Source: Coffea arabica (taxonomy: Eukaryota > Streptophyta > Magnoliopsida > Gentianales > Rubiaceae). From it: 64,000 nucleotides of DNA. The stretch covers positions 19,786,501-19,850,500 of the forward strand of contig NC_092323.1 of NCBI RefSeq assembly GCF_036785885.1, given 5' to 3'. Under the pieces are notes generated by a model. The model saw only the letters and a list, made by a program, of their open reading frames with translations. It searched no databases and had not been told where the DNA came from. The first letter of the stretch is position 1. Every line of letters starts with the position of its first letter. Positions 10,414 to 24,223 of the stretch are shown one piece after another. The position numbers were made by a program, and so were the translations under genes.

Positions 10414-12479
10414 TGGCCATGGCTTTAGCTTTTATTTAGATGTTTCTAACGGCATAATTAGTTACATGGATGTTACATTATGTGATAATTTTGTTACGCC
10501 TGACATACCTATTTGGTCTATCTTATACAATGTAGGAGCCATTCAAAACACATAGACGCATTCAAGGAGCCAGTCAATGAATGGTCCTCCAAACGCCGTT
10601 GCTCCCGAAATCGAGAAAAGTGAAATGGTATGCATACATTTAGTTAAAAAAATAAAGACGTTGTTGTTCGTATCATAAAACTACTTTTTGATTATTGTAA
10701 TGGTGGACACCTGAACGCTTCAACGCATGTATATTATGTAGTTAACGTATGTTCGCTTCTATGACATATTATTTTGTATTATCTAAAGGTCCACCATTTG
10801 GTTAATCAGGAGCCTCCTGCAACAGTCCCTACAGAATGGATGCACCCAAATTTTCTATTTTTTCCAAACATAACTCCGTCAGAGATATCTTAATGGTTTG
10901 ATATATAATTCTTTTTTATAATGTCTAGTCCAATTTAACTTTTGAAGTGAGCAATATAGGCACTGGTAATGATTTATTGATAGTTGAATAGTTATATTAT
11001 ATAATGTAGGAGGAGTGTGCGACAATTTCAACACACTGTGATATTGATGCATATCATGTATTTTCACCATCACCGCAAGTGACAAACTTTTATCGTTACA
11101 TCATATATTTATGTAGTATTGTTAATTGGATATCTTGGACATTGTATATTATTAACCGTATGTTCCATTACGTGTATTTAGTTCCGATTATCCATTCACC
11201 AAGTTGACCTCATTTATTGATGTTAGTACTTCTTTATTGAAGATATTATTCAGTTTCAATCGCTTCCCTATTATCAGTTTCTTTTAATCTACAATGTTGA
11301 AATGAATTAGTGGATGTTGACTGTAACTGATTAGATTTTTTTTTATTTTCATACATTAGTTATCTTGAACGAGATTTGCGGTGTTTTTCGAAGAACATTT
11401 GTTATTGGACCTCCATGTCGGCCTGGTTGGAAATGCTGCATATCTACATTACAAGCAGTTAATAAGCTAGTACAAGTTATTCATGTGCCTGGACAGGCAT
11501 CTTCAATGTTTTACTCTGTTGAAACTTAGACAAGTGGGTTACAATTGTAATCATGTCCAGTGTTAGTAGTCATCAATTATTCTGTAATGGGTTGTATAAA
11601 GTTGTTAAGAAATTATAAAGTTGACTGAAAATTAACATTTTTACAATACCATTGAACGTGCTTCTTTATGATTATGATATTTTTCATAGAATACCAAAAC
11701 AAATGACTGTCGTGATATATACATTCGTGATATGTCGTGATATATGCGCTCGTGATATACCACAAAATGGTCCTGCTTGCTTCAACAAAAAAGGGTATGC
11801 GTTCGTAATAAAAGTAATATTTAGAAGCAAATATTATGTAAAGAAAGTTGTTGTATTAAAAGAGTAGGTGTCCTAAAATCTAAACTTAAATTTTAGACAG
11901 AGTTACCACGTAATTGTAACATTCACAAACATTCAACTTAATTGGCTTCAACGTTTAGGGTAAAGTGGTCATGGTAAAAGGTCAATTTAGAAACAAATAA
12001 CAACTATAATTACTTAGTTTGCATTAAAAAGTAGTCATGGACTTTTTTATACCAAATCATGGCCATTCATTCATGACCACTCTATCTTCTTCAGTGGTAA
12101 TATGCGGTGTTAGAAGATGTAAACTAGCAACTAATATTGGCTGTGAAAATGAGTACGTATGAAATCCCAGTCGATTTTGTTGTTAAAGATACAGAAATGC
12201 CTATGTAACTAAGGCCGCATATGTTTTGATCTCTACTATGATAATAATGCAAACAAATTTTATACAGCTATGTTTGTTAGTCGACATGTTCGAGTCGATA
12301 TTGTATAACAATGCACGTGTACTAACTTTATATGTGCTCTATGTAACAAATTTTGAACTACGAAAGCTATTCTTGGGTCCAAACGTGACATGTATGGACC
12401 CATACTGGGTCCAAATTTATATGTGGTCTGCTGTACGGACCTCATACTTTATATGTGCTCTGTTGTATGGATCACACTG
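10414..12479 (+). other. Downstream part of the Mutator/FAR1 region, no intact gene
   Basis: AT-rich. Short coding-like islands at about 10790-10880 and 11390-11528 could be former 3' exons of the transposase gene, for example a frame ending in a stop at 11526-11528. I cannot identify them. The hexamer TGTAAC is noticeably frequent from here to about 15000. Confidence 0.35.
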
Positions 12480-13012
12480 TAACTGCTAAAATAACTATTT
12501 TGTAACAGTTTTCAAACACACTGTGACTTTTCAATAACTATTTTGTAACAACCTACAAACGCACTGTAACATGCTATCATCAAATATGCAGTTTTGTATT
12601 AATTTTCAATCTCTAACTTCCCAATTAAGTATTTTGTAGCAGTCTTCAATAACATTCAACTTTCCAATTACTATTTTATAACAACTTACAAACACTTCGT
12701 AACTAACAATTTTCAAATATGGAGTTTTGTATTAATTTTCAAACTGTAACATCCCAGATAACTATTTTGTAATAGTTTTCGAACACACTGTAACTTTCTA
12801 ATAACTATTTTGTAACAACCTATAAACACACTGTCAACAAATAGTCAAATACGGAGTTTTGTATTAATTTTCAATTTGTAACTTTCCAAATAATTTTTTT
12901 GGTAACAGTTTTCAAATACACTGTAACTTTTCAATAACTATTTTATAACAGTTTTTAAACACAATGTAACTAACAATTTTTCAAACACACTGTAACTTTC
13001 CAATTGACTTAA
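12480..13012. repeat. Tandem array, about 132-bp period, four partial or full units
   Basis: The marker GTTTTGTATTAATTTTCAA recurs at 12588, 12721 and 12853 (spacing 133 and 132). Within each unit the shorter block AACTATTTTGTAACA…AAACACACTGTAAC is repeated one to two times. The array is non-coding and lies inside the Mutator-derived region, where subterminal tandem repeats are common. Confidence 0.8.
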
Positions 13013-15570
13013 CATGACATTAGGCTTATCTAGATGTAACTTGAATAAAGTCACACTTAATTATTATGCTCAATTCAGTTTGTCAGGTCCGCTTCGTATG
13101 TAGCTGATATTGGTGTGTTATGACAGTATGCCTACTAACAGCAATGTTATACAGCTTATTTAGCTCAGCCTGCAGTTACATGACAACATTACCAATCCAT
13201 AAATGAGTCACATGCTCTCCAAAATGGAATACAATACACGCATATACAATGGTACATCTAAGTGAAAGTTATAAAGTTAACATTTGTACTGTTGGCATAG
13301 GTTCTATAACTGTAAGTTCTATGGTAATAAATAAAATGGTCACCGCGAAAATTGAATTTTCATTTATTTATAATATGATTATCCAAAAAATCACTACATT
13401 TATGTATTTACATGCATGTGACATAATTCAAGATAACTTATTTATTCAATGTAATATTGGGATTGGTTTCATATATTAACTGTAACTGTATGTAGTTACA
13501 AGTTGATAGGCCTATCAATAACCAATAATGTTGACAATAATACGCAGTAATTACGTCAAACCAAACAATAAATTTCGTTAACCATGGAACAGGTCCATTT
13601 ACAACGATATCGGCATGCCCGCTGTTCATCATCATCCCTACTAAATCAGGGGGTAGTTCAGTACGCCACGCACCATATTATTCTCTTCCGGATCATGTTG
13701 TCCAACCTTTAATATCAAATTAAACCAACCATTTCAATAGTAAAGCCACATAATACATGCACCAATACTTTTTATATGAAATGAGGTAAATAATAAATAA
13801 CATGTTACCAGCTTTCCTTTTCCATAAGCCCCAAGATTCTTAATCACCAATGCATCCCTTTCAGAGATCAGAGCATCTGTCCATTTAAACTGGAGTTTTA
13901 CACAGACAATTGCACTTCAGTTCCATTATGCTTTCCCCACTTATTCTTAATGTATTACAAAGTACTAACATAAATAATATATCACTTTCAATTCTTAGTA
14001 ACAATAGTTATGAAAACTTGTAACTTATTTTTCACACTCTGTTTGTCAAAATTAACAGTAGGTTAATTATTCTGTCTCGCCAATTCCACTTACAATCTAC
14101 TCTCACTTATTTATCAAGTTTGATGGGATTAACTTCTTCTTCTATTTCTTGTCCTACTCTATAAATATGAGTTAATGTAACAATCAGGAGGTACCAATTT
14201 CATAGTTATATTCACAAAATTTTACAGAGCAGTTCTTATATTGTAATTGCTAACTCACTGCATGTTACAGTTATTCACCTTCATGTCCACGCACACTAGC
14301 AAAGTAAAACTTGTAATCTTTTTTCACATTGAGCGTGCCAAGTTAAAAACTATGTTATTCATTCTGCCTACCCTATTTAGATTGTCGTCTGCTGCCCTAA
14401 CTATCAAGTTTCAAACAATTAACCTCTTCTTCTATTTATCCTGTGATTATGCAAATACGAGTTAACTAATAAATAATAGGTAGCAATTTTACAGTATGCT
14501 TACGCAATATTACATATCAGTTCTTCTACTGTAACTGTTGACTAACTGCATGTAACAGTTATTAACATGGTGTCCAACCCCATTAGCTAAAAAAACTTGT
14601 AACTTTTTCTCTGCAATACGTCTACCAATCTGAGTGTCATGTTATTTTACTCCGCATAATAATTTTACTCCACGTCATTATTTATTCATGTGAAATGTCT
14701 CTTATATAACATGCTGTAAGAGGCATTTTTAAGGGAATTATCTTTGTAATACTTTTTCTTTCGCTTTGTATGTTGCCATGAATAGTATGTACAAACCACA
14801 CATAAAATATAATCTGCATGCAGGCACTGCTAATCAACAAAATCTATAATAAATTCATAGAAACAACCAGTACCCTTGTTATATTATTACCCAAGCAATT
14901 TCCCATCCCATTCACACGATTTTACAAACACTTGGCGCACTAAGTTTTCCTCACCTATCCTCCCCTATGTTGGCCTCCAAAATACCTACCTTCTTCTACT
15001 CGAAACTAATGAACAGTCTGTTCCACCAAAACTATTAAAAATCAATTGACCTATTGATTCACAACATTGTCCAACAATGACAACTACTCATATCGCTCCA
15101 CGACCTTGTCAAATTTCGAAAGTTATGTAATACCATTGTTGTTTTGTTACCTGGGTGTTTCCTGCTTTATCACTTCTCCGGATGCGAAACTCTGCTCTTC
15201 TGTCGCTACTTCTTCCTTTTTCTTGTTGTAATATACCTTAGTGCAATTGTATTTTCCCTGCTTTCCCTTATATCTAGTCTGCCTCCAACCACTTTCTTGT
15301 TTTGCCTCCAAGCACTTTCTTATATTCTCTGTTTGCTTCCATTTTCTGGTGTTATGGATGAATGAAAATTGGCAATTATTGTGGAGGGAAAGCAAATGAA
15401 CTTTTTGTTTGACGATTCATTTGCGCAGGATTTTGTGGAACGGAGCTAATGCTTCATGACGAGGTCCGTCAGAAGCGTCAATTTTTTTTTTCATTACTAA
15501 TTTATGTGACGTCATTTTTTTATCTTCCCAAAATTAGTCGACGTAGTTATTTCTAGTTCTCATGGTTGTG
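13013..15570. other. Non-coding interior of the Mutator/FAR1 region
   Basis: AT-rich, with recurrent TGTAAC motifs and no recognisable gene. The 73-codon frame at 15144-15365 is hydrophobic by composition (TTC/CTT-rich) and has no homology that I recognise. Confidence 0.4.
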
Positions 15571-15609
15571 TTTGTGAGGGGACCGTTCAGGACGGTCATC
15601 CCCGTATCC
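15571..15609. repeat. Mutator-type 3' terminus (TIR relic)
   Basis: TTTGTGAGGGGACCGTTCAG matches the inner part of the 3' TIR of the element ending at 56861. It then runs GACGGTCATC-CCCGTATCC, a shortened version of the family end …CCCCAAATCC. About 25 bp of the usual TIR are missing. No matching 5' TIR or TSD was found, so the extent of this element is unknown. It may have mobilised the FAR1-like ORF upstream. Confidence 0.65.
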
Positions 15610-16900
15610 GTTAGTAGAGCTTAAAAGGCGGCCGAATGTTTCCTTTCAGTTTAGTGACGGGCCATCGGGTCCAAATTCAACCAAGTGGTAGTAGTCCTTT
15701 GAGGTGGGCTGATATCATATATTCGTGGGCCCTTACGGATTGAAATTAGCTTGACATTAATCTTTTAGACATCCGGTAGCCGTAGATCTTTGACCCATCC
15801 TAAGTCAAGCTAACCTAACGGCCAACATCTATTCCAGGGAGACTCAATTGGCAGGACGGCTATTTAGTTATTGCTTTAGTTAAGGTCCTTAAGGATATGA
15901 TTTTGGTTGCCTGGCTCCCTCTCCCACATTATTTATTATTAGTTATTGCTCCTTATTAGAGTTCATAATTGCACTACGCCTCCCTTTAAAGTCAATTATT
16001 TCTGTATGTAATCCTAAATACCAATTATCTTACCTCGGTTTTTTATCTTTAACAATTTATTATTTATGGTAAATTACTCAAGGAATTTGGCTCCTCTCCA
16101 ATGGATTCTCTCTCCATTTCTTACAATGCATATTTGGTGGATGTATAACACGTGTTTTTATTTATTGATAGAGGTTAGGATTAGTTAAATTTAAAATGAT
16201 CAAGTCCCTTCCTAATAAATGAAGATACATGTCATACATTTATATGTGTATTGTAAAAAATGAAAAGAGAATTCACAATAAATGAATCAAATCCCATTTC
16301 TTAATATCAGCTAGAAAAAAAAAAGAGAATGACTTTAGTACCTATCAACTAGATTTGTCTACTATAATTTTCCATTCATTTAGGGGTAAGCAAACTTTTC
16401 AACATGAAAGTATTTGACTTGAACAATTTGTCAAAAATAGTGGTATGTGGTACTAAATGCTATTTTGTCCATCTTAATTATGTGTCACCCTTGATCAACA
16501 AGATTTTTTTTTTTAAGTAATCAAAACTTCAAATTAAGACACTAGTTTTACCAACTTTTCCAACAAAATTTTAAATTAATAATGTCTTAAATTAAATCTT
16601 GCAAATGAAAAGTAAAAAAAGTACAAAAGTTTTAAGCTTCAAAAATTTGTCAAACAATTTTTTTTTTGTTTTTGTTTTATGTAATTGTTTAAGATGAATG
16701 GAAGGTTGTTTGATTCCAAGGTCAGGGCAGCACTTGATGCATTTGAGTGACTAAAGTTCTTCTTGATTGTTTTCTACTTGATTGCTTACCAACAAGTGAC
16801 TATTGGAAGTGAAATTTGAATCCGAGCTTCTATTAGCCTTACCAATTGAACCAAGTGTCATATTGCTTTTACATAATACGTATAGAATTAAGATTTCGTG
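15610..16900. other. Intergenic, 5' flank of the RING gene
   Basis: AT-rich, no coding region supported. A TATA-like TATAAAAT at 16902-16909 may belong to the gene downstream. Confidence 0.4.
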
Positions 16901-16901
16901 G

Positions 16902-18962
16902 TATAAAATACAAGCCTGTGATATTTCAAGGGGTATATTACAATTAACTCATACTATAGCTACGGCTTCTTTCTTCTCGTTCTCTTGTTAGAAGTAGTAG
17001 TAGCCTTCCTCCAGCCTCGGACATCGGATCGTTCCATGCTCAACACGTTTCTTTCCTATCTTTGTTCCCTTGCTTTCTCTCTAATTAAACGATACAAAAA
17101 GGCCTTCTCCTCCTTCCATATAGCGTTCACTGATCACAACAAGAAAGGTAGAGAACGAAAAGTTTGTTATTCTTTATTCAGATGATTAACCAGTAAAGAC
17201 ATGGTACCATTTTTTGGCAGCTACAATTGGGTTTTTATTGGGTGTTCTGATATGGGTTTGCTCCGTTTGTCTTTGTTCGTATGTGAAATTTTGTATTGTA
17301 TTTGGGTTTCTGATGACAAAACGGGAAAAGGGGAACAGAATCTAGTCCTTAGTCGATATTGTTAATTTATTCTTTTCCACCAAATAAAGTCGGAATGGAT
17401 TGATCGTTATGAGCTAGTTCTGTTAATTGATTTGTTTGTAATGTTTACTTGCAGATTGGCCTATGAAGATATGAATTTTTCGTTTGTTTGAATTTTTTTG
17501 TTTGGTTTTTGTCTTGATTGTTATTTGATGGTTGATGTTTTTATGCAATATATGTGGGTTTCTTGGTTTTCTGTCGAATAAGTTGGTTATGGGATGATTT
17601 TGGAGAAGCCAATTTTATTTGCTTTGGTTAAGGATTAAATTGGTGGGAACCTTTTTCCGTTTATAATCAAGAGCTTTTGATGCCATATTTTGCGGAAAGT
17701 TTGTCCTTTGACCATCCTTTTTTTTTTTTTTTTCTTTTCGTTTTTATTCCTGTCCTTTACTGGTTTCGTCATTCTATTGAACAGTATTTGTGGTATGCTG
17801 ATTCTTATATGACTTGCTTTTGTATTTGAGTATCTATAATCATATGATCATTAATCATAATGGTGGTATTCTGTAATAAGCCACTTTTGTTTGTGTATTA
17901 TGTGATATTTGACTGCAACTCTCTTTTTCCAGAAACTGCATGTATGTATTTGTATGAGGAAATTGAAGGTTGCTGTATGATTTCGATATCTGTGTGTTCT
18001 ACAGGAATTTCTTGTGTTTAAGCTCTTCAATTAGTTTAGAGGAGCTCTTGCGTTTTGTATGTAAGTACTGTTAGTTGCTGTGTCGTTTTAATATGTGCCT
18101 GTTGCTATAGTAAGGACAGATCTCCAGTGAGCCATTATGGTACCTGAACTCTGGCTTACCTTAATGGAAGATGGATTGCCTTGTTGTTTACGTACCTCAT
18201 TTACATGCTGTGCCCTACTATCTGATCCTAGTGATGTGGAATGGCCTTCCCTCCCCATAGTTATTAGGCAGTAAAACCACAGCTAGGATGCAGTTTATGA
18301 GTTGAGTTTTCCTGCTCCTTTATGGTAATTTTATTGTTATTAATGTAGGAAAAGAATTTAGCTAATTAATGATAATTATCATTTCATGTCTGATTGCGGT
18401 CTTTATCTAGAACTTTCCTCTAGGTGCATATGAATACCGAAGAATGTTATGCGACCTACAATAAATCATTGACTGAGCTGATTTCTTGGGCAAAAATGCT
18501 ATGTGGATTTTTCCCTCCACTGGCATTTCTGCCTGTCTTTTTTGTTTCAATGTTGCTTCCCTCTTGAAGATGGGTCACGCTTATTATTCTGTTTTCCCTT
18601 CTATTGAATATGACTTCTCGTGTTTATTATAACAGGAATTTCTGAGTGTACGCAATTACTCCCAGTTTGTTATATGAGATGCTTGCTTCCTGAATTTAAT
18701 CTGGAATCTACTTGTATAGTACATTAGTTCTTGTTACTCGGTAATTTGAAGCTTAACTTTGCTGGAATTAATTGCTGCTATATTTTTCATTGGTAAACCA
18801 CGATTAATTGTTTTAATACTTGTCTAAATGCTGTTCAACTACAACTTTTTTTTTTGGAAAATAATCTCTTTTCGCTTGTAAGGGAGAGCTGGTTTTATGT
18901 TGATTTAGATGTCAAACCTATATGAAGGTCTTGACTGCTTCAATATGTTATTGCTCATACAG
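16902..18962 (+). promoter_or_regulatory. Putative promoter, 5' leader exon and leader intron of the RING-H2 gene
   Basis: TATAAAAT at 16902-16909 is followed by a pyrimidine-rich leader (CTTCTTTCTTCTCGTTCTC) typical of plant 5' UTRs. A good donor, AAG|GTAGAG, lies at 17147/17148, and an acceptor, CATACAG|GAATA, at 18962/18963, just 25 bp before the start codon. The enclosed 1.8 kb is T-rich and non-coding, as expected for a plant leader intron. The transcription start is a guess. Confidence 0.5.
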
Positions 18963-18987
18963 GAATAAGGGTAGATAGTAAAGTAAG

Positions 18988-21911
18988 ATGGATGAGTTTT
19001 CTGGTAAGAGACACAGAGTTGGGGTGGTTGTCCCCAGAAAAGGATCTAGACTTGTTTCCAGGGATACCATTGATAAAAGAGATCAAAATGCTGAATTTTG
19101 CAATCGTCTTGGATGCAATGGAAGACTTAAATATGGAAAGAGTAATCAAAGTGATTGTGCTGACAAATCCAAAAATATAAGGCCTTCTGGTCATTCTTCA
19201 AATGGCAAGCAGATTACTAGGAGCTCCCCAGAGACTTGTTTTCCAATTAATAATGGAAGAAAATCACGACGTGATTCTGATTCTTTTAGGAAATCTTTGT
19301 CTAACTTAGACAATGATTCTGCAGAATCTTGTGGTGTTCGGTGTGAGCCAGATGTTACGGAACACATCCCTTTAGTAAATAGGAATAACATGGTACTTCA
19401 GCCTGATTTACAAGATTCAAGTGCTGGTAAAGTCACACTGACAGAAGTAGGGAGTTCAAGCACAAGATCAAGTAATAAATCTCATATAGTATTTCGTCAC
19501 AAGCCTCCGTCTGGCTGTCAAAATCCTCTTCCTGGTCCCTCTGTTACATCTGTTATTTCTACCTCAAATAGCATGGCTTCAGGGTCTAGGAACTACAATG
19601 GGAGTCGGTATGGTTTAAGAAATTTAAGATGCAACTCAATATCTGATGTTAACCCACGAGGTGGTTCAGCCTCAGAATCTAAGGTTAAGAGGGATGTTTT
19701 AAGAAAAAGAGGTCCTGAAGCACAAAGTAGTGCATCTTCTTCAGGAAGAAGAGGTAGCATGGCTCGTTCTGAAGATGGACATGTCTCCACCTTCAATACA
19801 GGAATCTCTGTCGCTGGCTCAAGACATGGTAGAAGCTGGGTTTCAAATAGTGATTCTCACACTGCACCTCTGAGGACTCGGAAGGCATTGAACTCAAATA
19901 CTAGGATTGGGCTTTCAAATCTTGACAACAGAAATGCTTTATTAACCAGTGAATCCAGTAGCGGTATTGCACAATTATCTAGACCTGAAACTCCTAATAG
20001 TGCTAATTTACATAGTTTATCTTATCAATCTTCCATGGAAGGTTCTTCAAATGCTTCAAGCTCCTGTAGACTATCTGCGAGAACTGGTATAATGTCCTTG
20101 ACGCCCACAGAACATGGTATTACTCATGCTTTGCGGCGACATAACCTGAATGGAGTTGCTGAGGTACTTCTCTGGTTCATCCGAAGAAGCACACTCCTTT
20201 GTTTCTTTTGTGCTTAACAGAGAACTCAATATTCCAGTTCTGTTTTCTTGATCTTGCCTTGGCAATTTTTAGTAAATTGTATTATTTCATTCTGGCGCAG
20301 GTACTACTAGCTCTTGAGAGAATTGGACAAGATGAAGAGTATGAGGTACTCAATCTTTGGCAACTTTATGATTTGTGCAGATTGGCACTTGTATGTTGAC
20401 TTTACTTCTTATCCATTTTGACTCAGCACTTACTTGCTTTGGAGAACGATTTATTTCTTGGCCACCTTAACTTCTACGACCAGCACAGAGATATGAGATT
20501 AGACATTGATAACATGTCGTACGAGGTAGGTTATCATAAGATGCAATAGATTGGAATCACTAAGTACAATATTGTTCTAACTACTTTTTATTCCTTTTCT
20601 GGCTAACCAGATTGTACTAACTTGAATTTATAACAATTGTCTTTTAAATCAGCATTTTTTTGTTAATCACGAAAGTTTTCTTATTTGTTTCTTGGCTATA
20701 AATTGGTGCCACTGATGTACAATGCCCTCTTTTCGTACTTCTTGACTGTTTCTGTACTCCTTTTTGACAGGAATTACTTGCTTTAGAGGAGAGGATGGGT
20801 ACTGTGAGCACAGCATTCTCAGAAGAGGCATTTGCTAAATGCATCACGAAAAGCATATACCAGACTGCTACGGCAGATGTTGGGGCTGCTGGATGTAGTG
20901 AGGATGAAGCTGATATTAGATGCAGTATTTGCCAGGTGGTGTCCTCATTACCAAATATATGCTCTTGAAATAATGCTTTTTGTTTGGATGCGCTTTGAGT
21001 AGTTACTGTTAAAAAAGTTTTTGGCCCTCAAGATAGAAGCAGCCTAACTGTAGCATAGAATTACCATCAGTGGTCATCCTAGATGAGAGATTTTGAGGTA
21101 AGCTTGGATTAAGTTAGCAATGTTGGCCAGTATTTCTAAAAGAGCTCCAGTGGGAGTAGGTTATCTTCTTCTCTTTTTTTTTTTTTTTGAAAAATGAATT
21201 CCCTAAGAAACGGACCAGAATATAAATCTGATGTATGCAGAACCCCCATCCCTCCCCCCAACCCCCCCCCCCCCCCTCTTGAAAAAAAAAGGAAGAAAAG
21301 AAAGGAAGGCCGAAGATGAATAAAGAGAACGTTTATTGTGAAGACTTAAATGTGTGTGCATGTTTGCCTGTTTCTCTTCTGGCTGAACCTCAGTCGGTTT
21401 TGCTTCAAATTCAACTTAGCTGATGATGATGATGAGCCTTTTGTTTCAGCTGCATCAATTTGCTTGTGCAAAATTATGTATAATTAATTGAGATTGGAAC
21501 TGCGGGAAACCAGTTGACTCTGATGCATGATTCTCGTTTGTTCCAACAATGATGCATTAGTAGCTTGCAACAAATTTGATAATGCTACAAGGTTCCCTGG
21601 TTTAGAATTAGCCCTATTTGAATGTTTGCAGAATTTCTGACACCTCATCCATGTTTTCCTATGGTGGATGATTTTCTCTGATTGGAGAAACTGATTTGCC
21701 AGTTATACTCGAATTCTTTCCATGCACACTCAAACATTGATGAAAAGCACCTACATTGCAGGAAGAGTATGTAGCAGGCGATGAAATTGGGAAGCTGGGA
21801 TGTGAACATGGTTATCACTTGGTATGTATACACCAGTGGTTACGGTTGAAGAATTGGTGTCCCATTTGCAAGGCTTCAGCTGCACCATCCCAGTCTTCGT
21901 TGTCGTCCTAA
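18988..21911 (+). CDS. RING-H2 E3 ubiquitin ligase, MBR/JUL1-like, five coding exons
   Basis: Predicted exons: 18988-20163, 20301-20345, 20427-20525, 20771-20935 and 21762-21911. All junctions are GT-AG in phase 0 and the total is 544 aa. In-frame TAG-TAA lies just upstream of the ATG, which fixes the start. The first 392 residues are Ser/Asn/Arg-rich and probably disordered. The conserved helical block spans exons 2-4 (ALERIGQDEEYE, FYDQHRDMRLDIDNMSYE, ELLALEERMGTVSTAFSEEA), a hallmark of the plant MBR1/2 and JUL1-type ligases. The C-terminus is a C3H2C3 RING-H2 domain split between exons 4 and 5 (CSIC, CEHGYHLVC, CPIC), with all eight zinc ligands present. Such proteins recruit an E2 and ubiquitinate nuclear or cytosolic targets, and the MBR members act on a Mediator subunit. 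Retention of intron 1 would give a 409-aa protein without RING. This is the only gene in the window that looks intact and host-derived. Confidence 0.93.
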
Positions 21912-23927
21912 GCTCAACTGCCAAGCTATACAAGGACACTAAATAACATACCCATGTACAAATTACAGAGTCTGGTCATGCTTTTGCACCGCCTTCCTTT
22001 TCTCATTGTAAATAGTTTCTTAGCTACATTCAGTTTAGTAAGCAATAACTGATTTCTAAGTGGAAATTTAGATGGCAGGGTAAAAGATAGGATAGGAGAG
22101 TTAAGATGTTGGTGCTCCTTGGAAAATTGTTTACATCTAAAATAATGTAACATTTGTATCTTTCTAAAACTCTGTAAAGTAAAACGTGATTTCTGTTCCA
22201 CTGAACAAATTTTACACGTTCGAAAGTTTTCAAGGCATGTAAGATGTTACCGGTTGACTGTATATTTCACTTGTATTGATAAAACAAATTGGTAACAAGA
22301 TTATAAGCATCTCGAAAACTAAAAAGTCTTCTACATAAAAAGAAATAAATAATTTACACTTCAATCCCTTTGTCTAGTTGGAAAGAATTTTGAACGAAAT
22401 GGAGTTCAAGTATTTGTTCACTTCATCTATTTATTTTTTATGATTCACATGCTGTTAAATAATTTCTTTTAGATCGTTTAGAAATCTTTTTACCATTCTT
22501 TTTTATTTTTGACCGAACCCGGGTTGGTACGAATGCTTAAATTCTTTTGCAATATTAACCAAAATTTGGTTGGCAGTACAATACTAATCATAACAACAGC
22601 CCTGTCATCTAGTTGCCAAGACTTAGGCCCCAGAATAAGGAACTGCTGATGTTAGTTTGCTTCATCCTTTCTATTCTTCCCGCGTTTAATGTGGTTTCCA
22701 TCTAGGATTTGTTTGTAAAGGCCCTCTATGTTTCCATGCAAAGAACCTTTAATGAAGTGAAAAAAATATTACCAAGACAACCAAAACCAACAACTTATGA
22801 TGGATAGTTCAACCAATAATTGAGCAACCCCACCTATAAGAGTTCAAGATAAATCTTCAGTACTTCAGCTCAAACACAGAAAGCTACTCATTTGCTGTTG
22901 AAGTACGACAAATTTTTCACTGCAATTGACCCATTTCTATGAGATTTCCTTATCCGTCCAAAATAAATAAAAAAAAACAAGTCTACGCCTAAAATCACTA
23001 GCCACCCAAAAGGCCAAAACAAACAAGACTGCCTGGACCAACTCAAAATCTCCAAGCATTTGAGTTGGAGCTGATAAACATAGAATTTAACTAAAATCAG
23101 TACAATCAATGCATTCAAAGATCGACACGGTCACAATAGCCAACCTTCTCGTGGTTTTGCCTAAACAAGCCCTTTTTACGAAGCTTCCCCTACTTGTCCA
23201 ACGAGGGGGGATTTTTTTTTTTTTGGGGGGTTTTTTGGTTGGAAGACGTGGGTGTTGGGGGGGTAGGGGGGGAGGATAAAACAACATTTCTACACGACAA
23301 AAAGGACTGCCAGCACCAAGCTGAAAATCTCCAAAACTTGCATTGGAGCTGATAAATAACCAATGTGGATACACAATTTGAAAACTCAATATCTCATACC
23401 TAACCTGAGCTGGAGATCTAATAAGACCTAAGCTCACAGATCCTCACAGGAAGCTACACTTTTAACTTGTTCTTAACCTGAAACTAAAACCTATTTACCC
23501 AGTAGGACAACATTTCTCTCACAAGAAAAATCTTCTGCGACTAGTATCCATTTCCGGCTGGTATTCAAAAGATAAACAAAGCAGAGCAGAAAAATGAATT
23601 AGCTCAATGCAGGCAAAAAAGATAAATATCTGTATAAGTAATGAAGACCTATAGCTAAATCAAGCATTATTGCAGAATAAAAAATAAGCGGGAATCACCT
23701 TGTGAACCCACTCATATTCTCCACCCTTTGAATCAAATGTTCCATGTTGCAGACTGATTAACGGAGATGAAAAAACTCTTGAAGAAATCACAAAGAAGCA
23801 AAAATGGCACAATAATGATGAAATTTTTAGAAGCCATATCCTTAATGCAATAAATGATAGACTTAGATGTCTACCACACCATACCAACTATAAAGGAACT
23901 TTTTTGACAAAAAAAAAAAGAACTACA
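21912..23927. other. 3' flank and intergenic sequence
   Basis: It contains the presumed 3' UTR of the RING gene (about the first 300 bp), then AT-rich sequence. A G-rich/T-rich low-complexity patch lies at 23205-23275. Two similar short blocks (AAAATCTCCAA…TTGGAGCTGATAAA) occur at about 23042 and 23322. No gene is supported. Confidence 0.45.
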
Positions 23928-24223
23928 AAGGAACTTTATGAGAGATTCGAATTGAAATACATGCTAGAAGATGCTATAAGTAAGAAGCTCCTTATTTCTT
24001 TTTTCAATAATTATAAAATAGTAGATTCAAGGCCTATTATGAAACAATTTTCAAAAATTTGAGATAACTTTTGAACTATTTCACTCAACATAATATGCAT
24101 ATGGATGAAACCATTTTTGTAAGCTCCATAATAGACAAACTGTGTCCAACATGGAAAGATTTCAAGAGAATTTTGAAGCATAATAAATAAGAAATCTCTC
24201 TTGAAAGTCTTGCCAAGTCCTTT
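23928..24223 (+). pseudogene. Copia-type gag relic, part 1
   Basis: Translation with a few frame breaks gives K-E-L-Y-E-R-F-E-L-K-Y, KKLLIS-FNNYK, DSRPIMKQF, SSIIDKLCPTWKDFKRIL and EISLESLAKS. This is the UBN2-type Gag core of plant copia elements. An in-frame stop follows HNK, and at least one further stop is present. The relic is cut at CCTTT by the insertion at 24224-26003 and resumes at 26004. Its upstream end fades at about 23928 next to an A-run, so gag's N-terminus is missing. Confidence 0.75.

Noticed and set aside
7627..15609. A single 8-kb Mutator element from the 7627 terminus to the 15609 terminus
   Set aside because: 7627 pairs with 7885 under a perfect 9-bp TSD and is therefore a separate MITE. 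Flanks of the 8-kb pair match at only 7 of 9 positions after shifting.
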